Shown here: one piece after another, positions 21,701 through 30,515 of the stretch
How positions within the stretch are numbered: the stretch's first letter is position 1
Layout: every line of letters begins with the position of its first letter
Source of the DNA: Amylostereum areolatum
Lineage: Eukaryota > Basidiomycota > Agaricomycetes > Russulales > Stereaceae
Length of the DNA: 64,000 bases
Direction: 5' to 3'
Assembly: GCA_012932865.1 (NCBI GenBank)
Contig: SAXG01000048.1
Location: forward strand, 1 to 64,000
Position numbers and translations under genes: made by a program
The notes under the pieces: generated by a model
Told to the model about the DNA's origin: nothing
Databases searched by the model: none
Seen by the model: only the letters and a program-made list of their open reading frames with translations

Positions 21701-22826
21701 ATGTACAACGAAGATCACCAGTGATGGCACGGCCGACATTCTCTTCGACAAGGTATACCGACACTACGGCTTAGCAGACAAGATCATCTCGGATCGTGGA
21801 CCCCAATTTGCTGGACAGGTGATGCGTACACTCAACGAGAAGCTCGGGATCAAGTCCGCCCTCAGCACAGCGTATCACCCACAGACAGACGGCCAAACCG
21901 AACGCGAGAACCAGAACCTTGAGCAGTTCCTGCGAGTATTCTGCAACTACCGTCAGGATGACTGGGTGAAGTGGCTGCCCTTCTTCGAGTTTTCTCACAA
22001 CTCCCGCACCCATGCAGCTACTGGAAAGGCCCCCTTTGAAGTCCTCTACGGCTTCCTCCCCAAGATGTACCCATCCGTAAACCCGTCCTCAAAGGTCCCT
22101 GCAGTTGAAGAACGCCTCCGTCAACTTGAAGAAGTCCGACAGGAGATTAAGGCCAGCCTTGCCCTCGCATCCGACTTAATGAAGCACTACAACGGTGACA
22201 CGATCAGCAAATCGACACTGTTTGCCGTCGGAGACAAGGTCTGGCTCGAAGGCAAAAACCTGAAGACGACGAGGCCGAAAGCTAAGCTTGCTGCCAAACG
22301 ATTTGGACCCTTCGAGATCATTGACGTCATTAGCCCAGTAAACTACCGCCTGAAGCTGCCAAAGACGTGGAGAATCCACCCGGTCTTCCATGCTTCGCTG
22401 CTCACCGCGTACAAAGAGACAACGGCACATGGTCCAAACTATGAACAACCGCCGCCTGACCTCGTTGATGACGAGGAAGAATATGACGTTGAAGACATCA
22501 TCGACTCGAAGCCGACCCGCAACAAGAAAGGCATACAATACCTCGTCAAGTGGGCAGGCTATCCTGACTCCGAGAATACCTGGCTCCCTCGCTCCTCGCT
22601 CTCAAAAGTCACCGACATGATCGACGCCTTCCACAAACGCCATCCAAATGCGCCCCGCCCTGTGCGTTCCCTCGGCATCTCCTTTGACGATTTCCTCGCA
22701 TCTACCCTTGCAGATGACATTGCGCTCCAGGCGAAAGCGCGTCTTAAAGGGGGGGTAATGTCACGGATCGCTCCATTTCTCTCTTCGTTTGCAGACCTCG
22801 TACACGCGACGCGTCACGGCACATGA
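18732..22826 (+). CDS. Gypsy-1a Pol polyprotein (PR-RT-RH-IN-chromodomain)
   Basis: About 1,364 residues open in the -1 frame relative to gag. Order: aspartic protease (ALLDSGAEG, about residue 75), reverse transcriptase (YPLPLISEIVDRL to IYMDDILVF), RNase H (VEVDASDFATGG; DKELLAI; DHKNLEHF), integrase zinc finger (HxxxxxGHPG...CATC), and the integrase core (VDRLTKM; SDRGPQF; ENQNLEQFLR). Last come a GPFEI segment and a C-terminal chromodomain (YDVEDIIDSK...YLVKWAGYPDSENTW). The frame continues into the 3' LTR to the stop at 22824-22826. Because the 5' LTR and leader are missing, this copy cannot be a normal source of RNA. Expression is probably by -1 slip at gag TTTTTGA, since there is no ATG at the start of the frame. 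Confidence 0.9.
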   Translation: MKRPPVASSGGGKGLVSSASYNRFSVLSSMTSCEQSYPSCVHLSTVTKNRQTPSITLRVKMIGRATGRQIDADALLDSGAEGIIINRSFAERKKLTTRKLENPFPVRNVDGTENIMGWVRDTMTQRIRIYSQDSKAYHEEEAEFFITDIGDHDMILGTDWLDEHNPTIDWQQDRVDMLRCPPSCTLSEPTVTNLATKPRTSLSTRSQRKVQADAPPKVPLVLDDPFPEPVYVSWAPIPTYVIPARRVKGVRIRTSHLSPLPARLFTEDDDERPRVFRDWEINGLRRAGILPEVDGPNPEAVPIHAGFTKAQELAEHSKENARPQTFEDLVPPPYRDFAPVFDKKTSERLPDRRPWDHAIDMKDGFEPKPCKIYPLSPSEQIELDTFLDDHLKKGYIRPSKSPQASPFFFVKKKDGKLRPVQDYRELNKGTIKNEYPLPLISEIVDRLKGAKIFSKMDVRWGYNNVRIKEGDEWKAAFKTNCGLFEPTVMFFGLMNSPATFQAMMNELFKDLIDSGKVIIYMDDILVFTRTMEEHRTIVRQVLQRLQDNDLFLKPEKCVFEQDSVEYLGLIISHDKIAMDPVKVAGIQDWPTPRTVKDVQSFLGFGNFYRRFIKDFSKIARPLFDLTKKDCTWNWSTECQTAFNALKAAFTSSPVLVMPDPRKPYLVEVDASDFATGGILSQKGNDGHWHPVAYLSKALSEPERNYDIYDKELLAIIRALEAWRHYLEGAPDTVEIWTDHKNLEHFKTAQKLSRRQARWALFLTRFDFALVHKPGVSHRPDPMSRRPDHKQGVENDNKERILLDPKYFQIRATRPGAVTSLGDVELRRRIRDCKTKDIEVVQALDAILRNGPRTLVKNLQEWNYEEGLVLFRGKVYVPADDELRRDIVKMYHESPLAGHPGRFKTYELVSREYWWPGMSVFVRDFVAGCATCQSTKTQSSRPHVDMIPNEVPDRPFGVISTDFIVELPDCEGYNAVNVVVDRLTKMVVTTPCTTKITSDGTADILFDKVYRHYGLADKIISDRGPQFAGQVMRTLNEKLGIKSALSTAYHPQTDGQTERENQNLEQFLRVFCNYRQDDWVKWLPFFEFSHNSRTHAATGKAPFEVLYGFLPKMYPSVNPSSKVPAVEERLRQLEEVRQEIKASLALASDLMKHYNGDTISKSTLFAVGDKVWLEGKNLKTTRPKAKLAAKRFGPFEIIDVISPVNYRLKLPKTWRIHPVFHASLLTAYKETTAHGPNYEQPPPDLVDDEEEYDVEDIIDSKPTRNKKGIQYLVKWAGYPDSENTWLPRSSLSKVTDMIDAFHKRHPNAPRPVRSLGISFDDFLASTLADDIALQAKARLKGGVMSRIAPFLSSFADLVHATRHGT

Positions 22827-23178
22827 CTTTCCCTTGCATCACATGCTTCAACGACATCATTGCCCGGACTTCCGAGCGGGGTTCCGCATCCTTATCTATG
22901 ACATCATCGCTCCGGACCTTCGTCCTCCACCCCATGACTCCTTTCTTATTGTTCCCCCCGCTCGCACCACTATTGCATCGCATCGCACCATCGTACCCAC
23001 TTGTATATAAGGACAGTGTTTCTCTTCCCTTCTCCCTAGACTGTCCATCTCGTCATACGGTACTGTAGCACACGTTGCACTACCCTAGACCCCGGCACTC
23101 TCGAATCTACTCTCTTCTCGCTCCTCCCATCGTCGCGACTTAGGCGGTTCATCGGTCTCATAAACCGCGTTTCTGACA
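22759..23178 (+). repeat. Gypsy-1a 3' LTR (420 bp)
   Basis: Same ends as the first LTR (TGTCA...TGACA). A polypurine tract AAAGGGGGGGTAA precedes it directly. TATA box at 23002-23012. Confidence 0.9.
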
Positions 23179-23452
23179 CCAACTAACACATTCTATCCTC
23201 CAGCTTCGTACTTCCTCCCTGCCCCCACAGATCTCACCCCCCAGCCACCTCAAGCGCAAGGCAGATGAAGTCGGCGGCTCCCTCTCTCCTGACAATGTTG
23301 ACACTTCGCTGTCTCAAGGTCCGAAGCGTCAGAAGCTCGCCATTCCTCATCGGGAGGGTGAGTATTTTCTTTTCTCTTTGCTCACATACTAACACAGATC
23401 TTTCGGTTAGTGTTAACAGAGGCTATGCTCGTGTCGGCCCTGAAGGCAGTCG

Positions 23453-23457
23453 AAGGA
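23453..23457. repeat. Gypsy-2 left TSD (AAGGA)
   Basis: AAGGA abuts the element here and again at 30974-30978. Both lie inside one reading frame of the split family gene. Confidence 0.95.
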
Positions 23458-23915
23458 TGTCAGCAACGACTAGTGCGACAGCACCAAGTTACGACACAGC
23501 TGACTAGAAGATGAGGACGACAGAGGGGAGCCGATCAGACACGGCGACAGACGAGGGAAAGCAAGCAAAGTCGGTAGAATTGACTAGCTCGAGATAAGGA
23601 ATATGTACAGCGAGAGCGAGCCTTATATACACAAGAGGAGAGAGACTTAGGTAAGCAACCAATACACGGCGATCAGTAAGCAGACCAAGTATAAGTAAGC
23701 AGTCGTATGTAAAAGAGCACAGCATGAGTCAGTATCGTACAGCATGAGTCAAGAGAAAGGAGTCAGACCCGGACCGAGATGAGTCACGTGGGTCCGGGCG
23801 GGATATAGATGAGCCGGGTCCGGGCCAAGGTGGAGCCGGACCGGTGATAAGTCGATAAGTCCTAAAGCGTGTAACCGATGTAAAGTAAAAAGAAAATTAT
23901 AGACCGTTCATGACA
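23458..23915 (-). repeat. Gypsy-2 3' LTR (458 bp)
   Basis: TGTCAGCAAC...TTCATGACA as read on the plus strand; ends TGTCA/TGACA. The stop codon of pol lies inside it (TGA at 23908-23910). Confidence 0.95.
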
Positions 23916-26900
23916 TCACCCCTTCCTTAGATTCGACGTCCTCGTCGTAATCAGATCCAGTTTCTTCCTCCGACAGGAGTTTCCAACGATTAAGGCGTGC
24001 AGGTTTCGGGGCACCCGGATGTTCACGGTGGAAGTCGTCAATGCGTTTCTTGGCATTCTGGAGATTGGTGAGAGGCTCCCAAGTATTGTCATTGTCTGGG
24101 TAGCCTTTCCATTTGACGAGGTACTTGAAGCCGCGACCAACCTTCTTGGAGTCTATAATCTTTTCGACCTCATAGACTTCCTCTCCTTGGACTAACTCTG
24201 GCGGTGGAGGTGTAGGTGCTTTCTGATTGTCAAAGGCGGGACCGTTGTGTGGAGATAGGAGGGACTCGTTGAAGACCGGATGTTTTCGTGACCAGGATGT
24301 AGGGAGGCGAAGCTTGTAAGCCGATGCTCCGACTTTTTCCAGGATTTCGAAAGGACCAAAGCGCTTGTCATCTAGCTTTTGCATAGGACGTGCCATTTTG
24401 ATTACGGTTTGGCCATCTCTGGTCTTGGCTTCCAGCCAGACGAAGTCGCCAATTTTGTAATCTATTGGTTCGTCCTTCTTGCGATCGTAAAAGCGCTTTT
24501 GATCGTCCTGTGCTGCCTTTAGCGCAGAGCGGGCTTCCTCATAGATGTCTCGCATGCGTTGTGCAAACTCGTTCGCCGATGGGTTGTCTGTCTCACGTCG
24601 AGGGTTTGTCCCCAGGTAGAGTTCCCGACCATAGTTGGCAAAGTTGGGAGACATCCCAATCGAACTATGGACCATGTTGTTGAGTGCAGTCATGGCAAGT
24701 GGGAGGTAACGTGTCCAATTGTCCTGTCGTTGATTGACGAAGATGCGAAGGTAGTTTTCCATGGTCATGTTGGAGCGTTCGGTCTGTCCATCCGTCTGAG
24801 GGTGATACGCCGTGGACGGGTTCCCTTCAATGCCTAACAGTTGGAACAATGCTGTGGTGAATTTGGAGACAAACACGCTGCCACGGTCGCTGACGATCTT
24901 TCTAGGAATTCCATGATGGGGGACCACCTCGCGTAGGTACTCGAAGGCGAGTTCGTCCTCCGTTAGGTCTTTGGTCGTGGCCCAGAATACAACCTGCTTG
25001 GTACCCATGCAGTTCACATTGCAGATGGCGTCTTTTCCATCCGAGACTGGGAGCGGCATGACAAAGTCGATGGATACATGCTCCCAAGGCGCTTGTGGCG
25101 GGTCATGTGGGTGGAGTGGAGCGGCAATGCGATCATGTCTAATCTTGGTACGTTGGCAGGTCTCACATCCTTCAACATATTTCCGGACATCGTCTCTAAT
25201 GGCAGGCCACCAGTAGTTGCGCGTGATGAGCTCATGGGTCTTGTATCGTCCTGGGTGACCGACAAGCGGGCCGTCATGATGAGCTTGGATGATGTCTGCA
25301 CGGAGTCCTTTGTCTCTTGGGACATAGAGTCTGTGTTGCCAGGTGATCGTTCCATCTGCGTGTTCCAGCCATCCCTTCACTTTGAGTGCTAAGGCGCGTT
25401 CTACTGCATGGTCTCGGAGTAAGGTAGCCTCCTGAATCCGCTCAATGAAGACATTGTCAGGTCCATTGGTTATAATTCCTGCATGGTTGAGGGCGCGAAA
25501 GAGTTCTGGTTTCAGAAGGACAATGTTTTCATTGTCTTTCTCCCCCTTCTCAAGGCCCGCTAGTCGGGAAATAGCATCGGGTTTACCCATTGTTTTGCCA
25601 GGCTTGTGGAGTAGCGTACAATGATACTCTTGTAGCTCCGTTAACCATCGTGCTTGTCTCCGATTTAGCTTCTGCGCCTTGCGGAAGTACGTGAGATTGC
25701 GATGATCCGACCAGATTTCAAACTCCTGTCGTGCCCCCATGAGGTATTGTCTCCATTCCTCTAGCGCCGTCATGATAGCCAGTAATTCCTTGTCATAAAT
25801 CTCATAGTTCCTCTCAGCTTCGCTGAGGGACTTTGAGAGGAAGGCGACCGGGTGCCATTTGCCATTGTCCTGTTGTTGCGAAAGTACCGCGCCCGTGGCA
25901 TAGTCAGAGGAGTCCGCCTCGACACGGAACTGTCCATCGTCTGTAGGGATTGCTAGAACTGGCTGCGATGTTATACGTCGCTTGAGTTCCTCAAAAGCCT
26001 CCTGCTGTGGGGTGTCCCAGACCCATTCCGTCTTCCCAGTGAGTTTAGTCATTGGGTGAGCAATGCCACTGAAGTCCTTGATAAAGCGACGGTAGAAGTT
26101 GCAAAAGCCCAAAAATGATTGAAGTTGTTTCTTCGTTTTGGGGGCTGGCCAATTGGTGATTGCCGCGACCTTTGCTGGATCCATGCGAACCCTTCCTCCG
26201 CCGACAATCATGCCCAGGTATTCGATTTCTGCCTTCTCAAACTCGCACTTTTCTGGCTTCAGATAGAGTTTATTTTCTCGCAGGATCCGAAGGACCTCCT
26301 TGACTATTCGACGATGTTCTTCTAGCGTATGTGTGAAGATGAGGATGTCGTCCAAATAGACGACCACGACTCCTTGGTGGATCAAGTCTTTGAACAGGTC
26401 ATTCATCATGGCTTGGAACGTAGACGGGGAGTTGGTGAGTCCAAAGAACATGACCGTAGGCTCGTAGAGACCTTTGTTCGTGCGGAATGCAGCTTTCCAC
26501 TCGTCCCCTTCTTTAATCCGAACATTGTTGTACCCCCATCGGACATCGAGCTTGGTAAAGTGCCGTGCTCCTTTAAGTTTGTCAACCAACTCTTGGATGA
26601 GCGGGAGCGGGTAACGGTTCTTTATTGTCATCTCATTGAGCTTTCGATAGTCCTGCACAGGACGTAGCGAGCCGTCTTTTTTCTTGATGAAGAAGAATGG
26701 GGAGGCCATGGGTGATTTGGACGGTTGGATCCGGCCAGATCTCAGGTTCTCTTCCAGAAAGGCGTCCAGTTGCTTCTGCTCGTCCAATGTGAGGGGGTAA
26801 ACTTTGCAATCAACCGGTTTGAAGTTAGGAGTGAGCTCAATGGCGTGGTCCCATGGGCGTCGCTCAGGGAGCTTGTCGAAGTCGTCTTTGTCAAAGATGT

Positions 26901-28068
26901 CCTTGAATTCGTGGTACGCCGTTGGGACTCGCTCAGAGAAGGTCTGTTCCTTTTTCTTAGCGTGCTCTTCAATTGCAATGTCCGATGCATGGGTCCGGAT
27001 GTGGTATGTCGCTTTGTAGCCATCCCAGTCGAAAGCAAACAGCTGCTCGTCCTTTTCCATGTGGACTGGCTCTTCCTCCTCCTCTTCATCCTCATCGATA
27101 TTGAGGAGGGGAGGGGGACGAGAGCAGCTGATAGGGCATCGGTCAAATTCAATTGACCCGGATTTCCAGTCGATGTGAGGGTTGTGTTTCTTTAGCCACT
27201 CATGTCCAATGAAAAGGTCCGTATCTCCTAGATTGGAGACCGCCAGGTCAATGTTTTCTTCATGGTCTTGAATATTTAGGCGAAGTGTGACATATTCCGT
27301 AATGGGACCTCCCGTGTTGAGAGTGCCGTCTGCATTTCGTACTGGGATTGGGCGAGCAGTCCGTCGCGTGGGGATGTGATTTTCCTGCACAAACTTCGTG
27401 TTGATACACGAGCCAGTGCAACCACTGTCCAGGAGTGCGAGAGCTTTGACAATGCGTTTGGAATCTACCACCAGTTGTGTGGGAATGACCGTTTGTTCCT
27501 TGGCGCTGGCGGAGCGTATGAACTGCATAGGAGTGGCGAGCTCTAGTAGAGCTTGACATGCTAACTCGTCTCCCATGCCAGTTATTTCCTTGATGGCTTC
27601 ATAAGTAGCCTCGTCACGGCGTCGGTGGTGTGTCCAGATGCGAAGGATTGCAATCGCACTTTCGGGTTTGTCTTCCCTTAAGCGACGAAGCGTCCATTGA
27701 GCCGTTCCAGGTGCCATATAACATGATTTGGGCGCCGTGCCCCTTCCATCGCACGGCGTTGTCCCTGACTTCACAGGGTCCATATCCAAAACCGAGTCCG
27801 TATCCAAAGCCGTATCCAAAACTGAAGCCGAAACCGAAGCCATATCCAAAGCCGAAGGCTCACAAATCGAGGCCTGAGTATCTAAAATAACAACGGGACG
27901 CGTGCCCGTACCGATAGAGTCCGTAAGAGAAGTCATAATGGGGATATCCCCCGTAGTAGTACAGTCCGAATCAACAATGCGCATATGTAAACGAGAACCA
28001 GGCCACCGTGGCGCCACAAAACCAGACGAGCGAGAAACAGAAACTTGGGCTTCAGATGCCGTGTACAT
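23908..28068 (-). CDS. Gypsy-2 Pol polyprotein (PR-RT-RH-IN-chromodomain)
   Basis: About 1,386 residues from the first ATG (28068); the frame is open from 28083 and overlaps the gag stop in the -1 frame. An N-terminal part of about 210 residues has imperfect Ser/Asp-rich repeats and no known fold. Then come protease (ALALLDSGCTG), reverse transcriptase (YPLPLIQELVDKL, VVYLDDILIF), RNase H (VEADSSDYATGA, DKELLAI, DHRNLTYF), the integrase zinc finger (HHDGPLVGHPG...CETC) and core (SDRGSVF, RSNMTMENYLR). GPFEILEK and a chromodomain (YEVEKIIDSK...YLVKWKGYPDNDNTWEPL) end the protein. All catalytic signatures seem intact. Confidence 0.92.
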   Translation of the reverse strand: MYTASEAQVSVSRSSGFVAPRWPGSRLHMRIVDSDCTTTGDIPIMTSLTDSIGTGTRPVVILDTQASICEPSALDMASVSASVLDTALDTDSVLDMDPVKSGTTPCDGRGTAPKSCYMAPGTAQWTLRRLREDKPESAIAILRIWTHHRRRDEATYEAIKEITGMGDELACQALLELATPMQFIRSASAKEQTVIPTQLVVDSKRIVKALALLDSGCTGSCINTKFVQENHIPTRRTARPIPVRNADGTLNTGGPITEYVTLRLNIQDHEENIDLAVSNLGDTDLFIGHEWLKKHNPHIDWKSGSIEFDRCPISCSRPPPLLNIDEDEEEEEEPVHMEKDEQLFAFDWDGYKATYHIRTHASDIAIEEHAKKKEQTFSERVPTAYHEFKDIFDKDDFDKLPERRPWDHAIELTPNFKPVDCKVYPLTLDEQKQLDAFLEENLRSGRIQPSKSPMASPFFFIKKKDGSLRPVQDYRKLNEMTIKNRYPLPLIQELVDKLKGARHFTKLDVRWGYNNVRIKEGDEWKAAFRTNKGLYEPTVMFFGLTNSPSTFQAMMNDLFKDLIHQGVVVVYLDDILIFTHTLEEHRRIVKEVLRILRENKLYLKPEKCEFEKAEIEYLGMIVGGGRVRMDPAKVAAITNWPAPKTKKQLQSFLGFCNFYRRFIKDFSGIAHPMTKLTGKTEWVWDTPQQEAFEELKRRITSQPVLAIPTDDGQFRVEADSSDYATGAVLSQQQDNGKWHPVAFLSKSLSEAERNYEIYDKELLAIMTALEEWRQYLMGARQEFEIWSDHRNLTYFRKAQKLNRRQARWLTELQEYHCTLLHKPGKTMGKPDAISRLAGLEKGEKDNENIVLLKPELFRALNHAGIITNGPDNVFIERIQEATLLRDHAVERALALKVKGWLEHADGTITWQHRLYVPRDKGLRADIIQAHHDGPLVGHPGRYKTHELITRNYWWPAIRDDVRKYVEGCETCQRTKIRHDRIAAPLHPHDPPQAPWEHVSIDFVMPLPVSDGKDAICNVNCMGTKQVVFWATTKDLTEDELAFEYLREVVPHHGIPRKIVSDRGSVFVSKFTTALFQLLGIEGNPSTAYHPQTDGQTERSNMTMENYLRIFVNQRQDNWTRYLPLAMTALNNMVHSSIGMSPNFANYGRELYLGTNPRRETDNPSANEFAQRMRDIYEEARSALKAAQDDQKRFYDRKKDEPIDYKIGDFVWLEAKTRDGQTVIKMARPMQKLDDKRFGPFEILEKVGASAYKLRLPTSWSRKHPVFNESLLSPHNGPAFDNQKAPTPPPPELVQGEEVYEVEKIIDSKKVGRGFKYLVKWKGYPDNDNTWEPLTNLQNAKKRIDDFHREHPGAPKPARLNRWKLLSEEETGSDYDEDVESKEGVMS

Positions 28069-28079
28069 CGTCAGCCCCC

Positions 28080-29336
28080 TCAAAAACCCTCCTTCTTCTC
28101 CTCCACCTTCGGCTGAGCTTGAAGCGCGTCCATCACGCTTTTCCGATCTTCGGCCGACAGGCTCCTAGCCCAGGCGGTGGGTGTCTCGAACGTCTGTGCT
28201 CGAGCCTCCCGCTTTGGTGGTTCCGTGTACCGGTCCCTCCCCCACATGTCTCGGATGTTCTTCACGTCCACCCTGCAGTCCCGCACCTGGTGGCCATTCT
28301 GTCCGCAGCGGAAGCATCGCCCCTTGATGTCGACACGGTTGACGTCCATCGGCTGACCTTTGCCACCGTGCACCGTGCCGGTTCCATCGCGGCGCCATGG
28401 GACCTGTCCCCCTTGTTGCCCATTGGTCGATCCTTGTCCTTTGGGTTTTTGGTTCTGCACGGGTCCACTGCGCTGGGTCTTAAGGTCCTCCCGCTCCTGT
28501 CGTAGACCGTCGATCAGGATGATGCGCTCTTTGAGGTCCTCATATTTCTGAGGAACGTGGCCGCTGTCGTAGATGGAGTCGATGGTCCGATAGTAGACGT
28601 TGTGTTTGAGCAGCTGCATGAGGTGGATAGGGTCCTGCGCCGTGGAGTATCCTGCCTTCCTTGCGAGTTGCTCGAACTTGGCGAAGTATTCATGGGCAGT
28701 GGTACCCTTCGTCTGTTTGAACCCGTCCAGTTCGACTGCGGCACGGTGCTGCTCATTGATGTCGGTGAAGGCCCCTTTGAGTGCTTTGTGGAAGTCCACC
28801 CAGGCGACCATGGCTCCATTGGCCAAGTGTGCATCCTCATACTCGGCCTTCCAGGTGCGTGCTGCCTCCCCCGTCATGTAGGTGAGAATGAAGAGGACTT
28901 TGTCCTTGTCCGTCACGAGGTCATCCTCAGCGGCTCGCATGTATTCCTCGCACGACCGCATCCAGTCATTGAAGTCCTCTCGTTTCCCAGAGAAGCCTTC
29001 AGGAGTTTTCGCGTGGACTTTCTTTCGGGGGGGTCTGGCGGCGGCGGCGGCTGGGGCACTAACAGTGACCGCAGGGGGGTTGACGGTGATGGGGGGGGCC
29101 GTGACGTTGACGGTGGGGGGTGGCAGGTTGAGGGTGGCAACAAGCACGGCAGGGATGGCGACCCATTGGCCATTTACTTCCATGAGCCAGGCATCGTCGG
29201 TGCCGTTATTCATGTGTTGGATGGGAGAGCCAGTTTGGCCGATGACGATGTTCCATGTTCCACCGATTTCGGTGCAGTTGGCAAGTTCGGCAGGGAGAAG
29301 GGGTTGGGGGTCAGTGCGGATCCACTGGGCAGCCAT
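28080..29336 (-). CDS. Gypsy-2 Gag
   Basis: 418 residues from ATG 29336. A Pro/Val-rich N-terminal region precedes the retrotransposon gag helical domain (FNDWMRSCEEYMRA, then GEAARTWKAEY, HEYFAKFEQLARKAGY) and a zinc knuckle (CFRCGQNGHQVRDC). It stops with TGA in GGTTTTTGA, where a run of five T would allow a -1 slip into pol. The same frame is open for about 103 codons upstream of this ATG, with no ATG, back to the TAA at 29643-29645 that ends the upstream ORF. Confidence 0.9.
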   Translation of the reverse strand: MAAQWIRTDPQPLLPAELANCTEIGGTWNIVIGQTGSPIQHMNNGTDDAWLMEVNGQWVAIPAVLVATLNLPPPTVNVTAPPITVNPPAVTVSAPAAAAARPPRKKVHAKTPEGFSGKREDFNDWMRSCEEYMRAAEDDLVTDKDKVLFILTYMTGEAARTWKAEYEDAHLANGAMVAWVDFHKALKGAFTDINEQHRAAVELDGFKQTKGTTAHEYFAKFEQLARKAGYSTAQDPIHLMQLLKHNVYYRTIDSIYDSGHVPQKYEDLKERIILIDGLRQEREDLKTQRSGPVQNQKPKGQGSTNGQQGGQVPWRRDGTGTVHGGKGQPMDVNRVDIKGRCFRCGQNGHQVRDCRVDVKNIRDMWGRDRYTEPPKREARAQTFETPTAWARSLSAEDRKSVMDALQAQPKVEEKKEGF

Positions 29337-29642
29337 GATTGGTTCGTCGAGGTCGGAGAAGTCTTCGTCGGTGACAGGCGGTAGGGCGGAGGCGGCGATG
29401 AGGTTGAAGTCGGCTTCAGTGAGGTCGTCTTGGCTTTCGTTGGCGAAGTACCAACTGATGCCACTTGTTTGGGTTGCTACGAAGGCGACTTCGACAGTGA
29501 TGTCTCCGAGTTGGACAAAGAAGTCGTTTCCTCGTTCAGTGAAGCCTAGAGGGAGGGGATATATGTAGCAGTTTTCGTCCTCAACGTCGGTGTCGGAGTC
29601 AGAACTGGAGTCGGAGCCGTTGAGTCCGAACGAGGGAATTGT

Positions 29643-30044
29643 TTATAAGTGGGTGAGGTCGATGACCTCTGGCTGGGTGAGGTCGATGACCTCTGGCTCT
29701 GGTGTAAGGCTGGGGGTGTTGCCTGGTGTAAGGAGGCGGTGGGTGTGTCGAGTGTCTACTGGTATTTTCTCGTTGGGCGCGTAGAAGGATTTTGGGGGTT
29801 GCTCGAGTTTGTAGCGGTAGGTGACGTATGGGCAGGAGTAGACGTAGAGGTTTCCGTTTCCTTGTTCGCTTATTTTGAGGCGATAGAAGTGGATGTCTAT
29901 GATGGAGTCTTCAAGTTCTTCTACACCGAGGGCGACCTTCCAATTGTGCCAGGCCCAAGGGTCTTTAGATTCGTTGATGAGGGAGATGATAGCGTCGTGG
30001 CTGATGGGGATGAATTCTTGTACTTGCGAGCGCCAATCTTCCAT
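29643..30044 (-). CDS. Gypsy-2 upstream ORF ending in two VIDLT motifs
   Basis: The only ATG in the roughly 1.3-kb leader between the predicted transcription start (about 30650) and gag is at 30042-30044. It opens 133 codons (MEDWRSQVQE...), a folded-looking part with FYRLKISEQ and LYVYSCPYVTYRY. The protein ends EPEVIDLTQPEVIDLTHL, that is, two copies of VIDLT, the classic SUMO-interaction motif, encoded by a 24-nt direct repeat at about 29650-29698. The frame is open further upstream without ATG. After its TAA the same frame continues open into Gag. I recognise no family. It may be an N-terminal Gag domain or a separate accessory protein. Confidence 0.6.
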   Translation of the reverse strand: MEDWRSQVQEFIPISHDAIISLINESKDPWAWHNWKVALGVEELEDSIIDIHFYRLKISEQGNGNLYVYSCPYVTYRYKLEQPPKSFYAPNEKIPVDTRHTHRLLTPGNTPSLTPEPEVIDLTQPEVIDLTHL

Positions 30045-30515
30045 GCACGAGCCCCCAGTCGAAATGGTTACTCTGTGCGGCAAGGGAAGATTTTGTCGAG
30101 GGAAGGTGGTTCTGTTATGAGATCGCAAGACGGTCTGCCTCAGTCTTCTCGACCTGTTGGCTGTCTCTTCGTCTAGGGGACACGAGCCCAAAGACTTCCT
30201 AAACCGCTTTCCTTTCGCCGCTTTTACTCGTTTCCTACACCAAAGGTGCACCTTCTACTGTCACCTCTGAGCTTTCAACTCCTGGTATTGGAGAGTCTCG
30301 AGTAGGTGTAACGTTTCGAGGAAACGTCAAGCCGGCACCGGTATACGTGCGCACGACCACAATGTCAGGGTAACGAGTCGCGTACTCTGGGGGCAACGGT
30401 CTAGGGCGGCACGGGGGAAGAACAAGGTCAGTACCAGACGGGTACTACTACTACTACGCTACAGTACGTAGGGACGGTCGTAGGGTGGTGCAAGAGTAAA
30501 CAGATCTCGAGCTTA

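Larger units (their letters stand above)
17983..23178 (+). mobile_element. Gypsy-1a, Ty3/Gypsy chromovirus lacking its 5' part
   Basis: Equivalent to Gypsy-1b from within gag to the 3' LTR. It lacks leader, 5' LTR and the first third of gag because of the junction at 17979-17982. Pol is open throughout. The 3' LTR (22759-23178) is followed by CCAAC. Confidence 0.85.

Noticed and set aside
28557..29568. Long plus-strand frames antisense to Gypsy-2 gag
   Set aside because: Shadows of the gag gene; composition follows the antisense of gag and no domain is visible.
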